A DNA stretch of 64,000 nucleotides from Paramoeba atlantica (Eukaryota > Discosea), in assembly GCA_977017575.1 (NCBI GenBank), contig CDRNVI010000023.1:372001-436000 (forward strand), read 5' to 3'. Shown here in pieces: positions 60,401-64,000 of the stretch. The notes below the pieces were generated by a model. That model worked only from the letters and a program-made list of their open reading frames with translations, was not told where the DNA came from and made no database searches. A program made the position numbers and the translations under genes. Position 1 is the first letter of the stretch, and every line of letters starts with the position of its first letter.

Positions 60401-62959
60401 CTCGAATTTACCTTTTCCAAGAGTTTTCCCCGAACGCAGTCTTCACCTAAAACCAATGTAGCGCAAAGCAACACAAAGGAAGGTCATTTTTCGTACTCTT
60501 CGAAGGATAAAAATTCTTTTTCGCTTGAAAATATTCCATGTGATGTTACACTATGTGCCATCGTACGAGATTCTACTCGAGACATACTTTATTTTGTACG
60601 ATGGGAAAATTTGCCTTTTGCCTCTGCCACGGAGCCAACAGATGCAGAACCCTGTGTTTATTTGTGCGAAATACCCGCGCCTTCCCTGTTGTTTGATCTT
60701 GTCGAAAAAGCGCAAAATATTACAAACGAGGCTGCGAATCAAGTTGTGCAACATGATCTTGAACTCAACAAAGAACCTCCAAAAGAGGATGCAGAAAAAA
60801 AGAATTCGTCCTCGGAGATTTTATCTAAAAATACGGCAGTCAGCAACAAACGTGGTTCTCATTCAGAGCGCAAAGCTTTTTGGTCACAGCGTGAAGCATT
60901 TGACCAAAAATTGGGAGGCGTTGTAAGCTCTATGCAGGAAGATGTTTGGGGTTCTCTCTGCTATGCGTTACTTCCCTCTTTTCGAATGGATGCAGATCGA
61001 TTTGAACATGTAGAGAATACAGAACCCACAAAAAGTGAAACAACCTCTTTATCTCATGAGGAAAAATTCTCCTTAAAGGAAAAAGCGCTGCTTTCTAAAT
61101 ATCGCACTCGAATTTATGCACTCTTTCTTAAAGGTAATTCCGATTCTGAAATAGATTCTTCGCGAGCACAAACAATGCAAAATGATAACTTTTCCTGTGT
61201 CTTGGGCGTGCTATCCGCCTTCATACGATCGGTTCCTTTTCTTGAAAATCCTCCCACCATCGAATCATGTTCAAACCGTATTGACACCTCCAAAGCATCC
61301 ACATCGTCTACGACTCCAGCCGACCGGCTTTTAGATCTTATATCCTATTCGATTTGCTCCGACGCTTCTATTCTCATGGAAACAGAACCTTTTAAGAAAC
61401 GTTTAAAAGACCTCTTACTAGAATTCTATGAAGACTCTTGTGAAATGTACGATTCCATTTTTGATGGGATCCTGCCTCAAAAACTTTCCTTCAATGTTTC
61501 GGAGAATCCATCGTACACTTCTACGCTTTCTGGAACGTCTCCAAAGTTGAGTTCTTCGCCCCTTTTAGCGAATCTCTCCGAAACGGATTCAACTTCCTCG
61601 TCTTTCTCAAGAACAAAGCGCTTGCTTTCTCACCGTAAACTTTGGCTTTTGTTCGACCAGCAACCTCTGAATTCTCAAGGTCTCACACTTCATCATTTCC
61701 CATGGGAATCTCTTCCCTGTTTTCGATGGTTTCACAAAGGCAAACCATCTTCTCATATGGTTCGAATTCCCTCTTTGCGATATGCGATGCAAAGCGTATC
61801 GAATTTTGCATTTTTGAATGCACAAAAATGCTCCAAAAATACACATTTTAATGCTGTGTCTCCAAAACAGAACATCAAAGGATTAAAAACGAATACTTTG
61901 AGATCGGATCAAGCCTATCCCTATTCTCTGTATTACTGTTTGAATCCGATGGGCGATACCCATCGGTCACAGGAAACGTTAGAACCTCTTTTACGCAAAC
62001 TTCCCAACAGCACGGGAAGTGTTGGAAAAATAAAGAGAGATGGATACTCAACGGTGGACTGTTGCGATCCGATTTCAGGTTTGCATACAGGAGGGACGTT
62101 TCTGTATGTTGGACATGGCAGCGGCTATCGAATTCTTCCTCGACATAAATTGCTGACATGTGCAGGAAAAATGAGACGAAGGGAAGCCGAGAAATCCAAA
62201 CGATATTCGGAAGATCGTGAGGGAGATCAGGAATCTTTGACAGAAAATGAAGAGCCCACGCCAAGGAAAAGTTTTTCGGAGTATCTAAAAACACCGTTTT
62301 CTCTTTTGGGGAAACTAAAAGAATATATCAAACCCTCATCCGAATCCTCTACGAATAATACGGATAATAACAAATCCTCGGAAGTCGAAATGTCGACGGG
62401 AAAAGAAGATTCCGAAGAAGTTTCTCGACACTCCCATACATTACTGGATGAAGCGCAAGATGGGAATTTTACAGAATTGCAAGCTTCCACCCGTAGTGCA
62501 TCTTCATTGGTCTCATCTTCTATTCTTCCTTCTCACACTGTGCTACTTATGGGTTGCTCCAGTGCATCCTTGAGTGAAGGTCCGTATGCGATTCCTTACA
62601 CTTTACTTCACTTTGGGGTGCGTCAAGTCCTGTGCACTTTATGGGATATAACAGATGGCGAAATTGATCGCTACACGAAGCAATATCTCAAAACTGCATT
62701 TTTACCTCAGGAAACCGATTCCGATGGAAAACCAGAAGCGAACGGGTCTGCTCGATCTTTGAGCGAAAACGTTGAAACAGAAATGGGGAATCTTTGCTTG
62801 AAGAAAGGAAGTGCCACTTCATCTAAAATCGTTGTCCTTGAAACAGATCGAAACGTGCTCCCCAAAGATTTTGACCTGCACCACAACATGTTACGCGCAC
62901 GAGAAGCCCCAAGGCTGTTTTATCTCACAAGTTCATCTGTAGTCTGTTATGGCACCTAA
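57428..62959 (+). CDS. Separase (peptidase C50)
   Basis: Separase cuts the cohesin kleisin subunit at anaphase to free sister chromatids. It is a single open frame of 1,843 residues. The C-terminal protease carries LYVGHGSGYRI with catalytic H1563 and VLLMGCSSASLSEG with catalytic C1710. It is followed by LHFGVRQVLCTLWDITDGEI and DRYTKQYL, all typical of the family. About 1,500 residues of loosely helical sequence precede it, as in other separases. Unusually, the catalytic His and Cys are 147 residues apart (26 in human separase), because a Ser/Glu/Lys-rich insertion of about 120 residues lies between them (about 1,580-1,700). No securin candidate is recognised nearby. It ends in TAA. Confidence 0.93.
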   Translation: MVLLSTHLPSSRSQKHRSQLHRTQTEHSDCKDHVNGSITSSQSSEHSDTSLVPQESNSPSSSNLKPSSHLHDLERTKVSFLSKAQCSHELFSSSQLKTLSQSKSDLSAWKGWIHTLNVMDHAVRVFQVTQHLSSGASTKPFAKPLAFEVAHILRQKKCDSVVLKWPFESDFMWESLDDVTLHGRSQLPLCCSLYMQSTLFLLLLALYDATERYSEDNIAKAETDDLSSLNSSLSLLAFCFSYANDASQSMENQRLSSPKPERHMDQNLEKCKDLCDKIYLYGLHFVCKIAMGNLKDASHPIWILLAHLFSRQTQQAKNKDLMIVPGNSIISKGQGNPSKDSLSKEFKNLRFPINLSSSIFQNVESCLTALLARLIQESWKDFQLGQQKTFNFLQSKLDCTALCHVVTQSRSRTSPKGFQIDLGNDSSKYIPALSSLFLIRFAAVCLLPWIRRMKSEKGTSVVLPKKMHTLLMFIAHSLHYEGYTPLAFELWNSLCDEKCCDQSDLYKKDAYLSHALTMGNLEIISKWVDSTQDTLEFLQKLHISGHSLKAETGAADPLQRGSQIAETETTLNDLSVFKRIFTLYHNSFSESSSFPAENILADLLPLLQKYIPWIVDTQHFCDASHLNLLNEKETNTPRDTQPQNTVIPKRNTENDTEKTADAISSLPAEHSNEKTSNTNETVIKTQTKNKSHSISSLETAHYIIDSCFLVAELFLSRGDIPSATRSLCAVLSVLLGSATLLSTRHLLRVLECFSLLSGSVESLVSFSSNDFNDVVQTYRTRSLFAFVSPVSFTRWAFREREFEMRISPGMIYSSLNNDGSDSIEDDRNDKVTNVLSLMEVKERNYLAPRSLHDINDAFNSLHSMQRTLTEVKKDEHRQIEHLISTALDADRTLQCPQRLFVLKEFMSRIERLLRRTLKLRSEATKYRLFPMHFGTLHHTCSGHCHANDRKEFHLTLARIAILWGFTSLAATQLLSCCNLSFDAISGAHTVPLEFTFSKSFPRTQSSPKTNVAQSNTKEGHFSYSSKDKNSFSLENIPCDVTLCAIVRDSTRDILYFVRWENLPFASATEPTDAEPCVYLCEIPAPSLLFDLVEKAQNITNEAANQVVQHDLELNKEPPKEDAEKKNSSSEILSKNTAVSNKRGSHSERKAFWSQREAFDQKLGGVVSSMQEDVWGSLCYALLPSFRMDADRFEHVENTEPTKSETTSLSHEEKFSLKEKALLSKYRTRIYALFLKGNSDSEIDSSRAQTMQNDNFSCVLGVLSAFIRSVPFLENPPTIESCSNRIDTSKASTSSTTPADRLLDLISYSICSDASILMETEPFKKRLKDLLLEFYEDSCEMYDSIFDGILPQKLSFNVSENPSYTSTLSGTSPKLSSSPLLANLSETDSTSSSFSRTKRLLSHRKLWLLFDQQPLNSQGLTLHHFPWESLPCFRWFHKGKPSSHMVRIPSLRYAMQSVSNFAFLNAQKCSKNTHFNAVSPKQNIKGLKTNTLRSDQAYPYSLYYCLNPMGDTHRSQETLEPLLRKLPNSTGSVGKIKRDGYSTVDCCDPISGLHTGGTFLYVGHGSGYRILPRHKLLTCAGKMRRREAEKSKRYSEDREGDQESLTENEEPTPRKSFSEYLKTPFSLLGKLKEYIKPSSESSTNNTDNNKSSEVEMSTGKEDSEEVSRHSHTLLDEAQDGNFTELQASTRSASSLVSSSILPSHTVLLMGCSSASLSEGPYAIPYTLLHFGVRQVLCTLWDITDGEIDRYTKQYLKTAFLPQETDSDGKPEANGSARSLSENVETEMGNLCLKKGSATSSKIVVLETDRNVLPKDFDLHHNMLRAREAPRLFYLTSSSVVCYGT

Positions 62960-63167
62960 TATCACATTCTCTTTTCAACTCTGTCTTACGCACAAAAATA
63001 CCGCAAAATATTTCAAGGAAAAATACACGTTTTCCTTCAAAAACATTTTTTTTTCAAATTTTTATCTTCAATCCAAATTTTTTAATCATAATCCTATTTA
63101 TATTATTCTTATATTTTTTTGAAGCTCATTTTTTTCTTCCCTCTTTTTCTCCCTCCTTCCTTCCTCC
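62960..63167 (+). promoter_or_regulatory. NOP58 leader with pyrimidine tract
   Basis: An AT-rich spacer, then from 63,127 a run of about 40 C/T bases (ending CTCCTTCCTTCCTCC) directly before the ATG. It resembles a terminal-oligopyrimidine leader and matches those of PCNA, PRA1 and the mS23-like gene. Confidence 0.45.
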
Positions 63168-64000
63168 ATGTCCTACGCCCTTGCGGAGCTCCCCGCAGGC
63201 TACGCCCTCATCCGCCTCGAAACCGCCGACACCCCCACACTCCACGCGCTCCACAAATTCAAATCCACCAAGGAGGCGCTGCAATCCACCAGCGCTCTTC
63301 TTCAAAGCGAACTCTCCCAGCCGCTTAAAAAATTCCTAAAACGCAATCTCCCGAAAGAGCAGGTCGAGAGCCTCAGCGTTCTGGATGCGAAATTGGGCAA
63401 ACTGATCAAATCGGAGCTCAAACTCCCGATTATCCATGGGGATGAGGTGCTGGACCAGATGCGGCTGATTCGTGGCGCCATGCACAATCTGCTTACGGAA
63501 ATTTCCCCCACACAGATGCACCAATCCAGTCTGGGACTCTCCCATCATTTGAATCGCTACAAACTTCGGTTTTCTCCGGAGAAAATTGACATGATGGTGG
63601 TGCAAGCCGTAGCCTTGCTCGATGATTTGGATAAAGAATTAAACAAATACGCCATGCGTGCCCGTGAGTGGTACGGCTGGCATTTTCCGGAACTTAGCAA
63701 ACTGATTGCGGATAATGTGGTGTATGCGAAAATCGCGTGTGCCATGAAAACACGCGATCACGCGAAAGAAGCCAACCTCGAGTCTTTTCTCTCCGAGGAG
63801 GAGGCCGGGAAAATTCGAGAAGCGGCTCGACTCTCCATGGGGACCGAAATCAGTGAGGACGACGTGGAGAACATCTGTGCGCTTTGCACGGAGGTGATCT
63901 CGACGTCTCACTACCGCGAGCAGCTCGCGGCGTACCTCTCGAACCGGATGAAAGCGATTGCGCCGAATTTAACCACCATGGTGGGGGAACAAATCGGGGC
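63168..64000 (+). CDS. NOP58: NOP58 (NOP5), box C/D snoRNP core protein, 5' part
   Basis: The gene runs off the window edge; 277 codons are visible. NOP58 is a core protein of box C/D snoRNPs, which guide 2'-O-methylation of rRNA in the nucleolus. The first 60 residues form the NOP5 N-terminal domain (LAELPAGYALIRL, LHKFKSTKEAL). Further on, SLGLSHHLNRYKLRFSPEK, LLDDLDKELNKYAMRAREWY and GWHFPEL are near-identical to yeast and human NOP58. The Nop domain follows (RMKAIAPNLTTMVGEQIG at the edge). Choice of NOP58 over the paralogue NOP56 rests on that N-terminal pattern. GC-rich codon use; start right after a pyrimidine tract. Confidence 0.95.
   Translation, partial: MSYALAELPAGYALIRLETADTPTLHALHKFKSTKEALQSTSALLQSELSQPLKKFLKRNLPKEQVESLSVLDAKLGKLIKSELKLPIIHGDEVLDQMRLIRGAMHNLLTEISPTQMHQSSLGLSHHLNRYKLRFSPEKIDMMVVQAVALLDDLDKELNKYAMRAREWYGWHFPELSKLIADNVVYAKIACAMKTRDHAKEANLESFLSEEEAGKIREAARLSMGTEISEDDVENICALCTEVISTSHYREQLAAYLSNRMKAIAPNLTTMVGEQIG

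Noticed and set aside
1-64000. CRISPR array or bacterial operon
   Set aside because: Tandem repeats (19 bp, 30 bp, TAAGA) have no regular unique spacers, and all proteins are eukaryotic.

Overview
The window is nuclear DNA of a microbial eukaryote (protist). Every recognisable gene product is eukaryotic: a USP-family deubiquitinase, a divergent PCNA, a PRA1-family membrane protein, separase, NOP58 and an mS23-like mitochondrial ribosomal protein. Even the longest genes (about 1,500 and 1,843 codons) read without introns. All host genes and all 18 leucine-rich-repeat (LRR) loci lie on the + strand; minus-strand coding is confined to transposon remnants. Intron poverty, one-way gene order and a long PPR-like helical protein recall Euglenozoa (kinetoplastid-like). 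That is inference: no spliced-leader gene or other lineage marker is visible.

Layout: 0.4-5.7 kb holds three closely related LRR loci, the middle one split by an insertion. An mS23-like gene follows at 6-8 kb. From 8.3 to 21 kb there are eight more LRR loci among DNA-transposon debris, including a neatly bounded Merlin-like element. 21-23.7 kb is repeats. 23.8-29.3 kb carries a deubiquitinase, an LRR gene, a zinc-finger gene and another LRR gene. 30.9 kb is PCNA. 32.5-38.5 kb has four LRR genes, one split by a foldback-type element. 38.8-44.6 kb has a large helical protein and a DEDDh exonuclease, then a last LRR gene at 45.6 kb. 47.2-54.6 kb is rich in Harbinger-like and Tc1/mariner-like remnants around one small unknown gene. 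56.4-64 kb has PRA1, separase and the 5' part of NOP58.

The LRR genes are one expanded family. Each has an N-terminal cap (SKVRG, LP.EY.L, then C.W.GV.C) followed by LRRs of about 23 residues with the flavour LP..L..L.L..N.F.G.VDL. Recent duplicates, broken copies and insertions show a fast-evolving array, probably of secreted or surface recognition proteins. Only some copies have an evident signal peptide.

The other genes serve general cell functions (replication clamp, snoRNP, cohesin cleavage, ubiquitin removal, vesicle traffic, mitochondrial translation). Four of them (mS23-like, PCNA, PRA1, NOP58) are GC-rich and have a long pyrimidine tract abutting the start codon; the others do not. 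Two otherwise open host genes, and one transposase remnant, carry an in-frame TAG. In two of these three the TAG sits where relatives have tryptophan.
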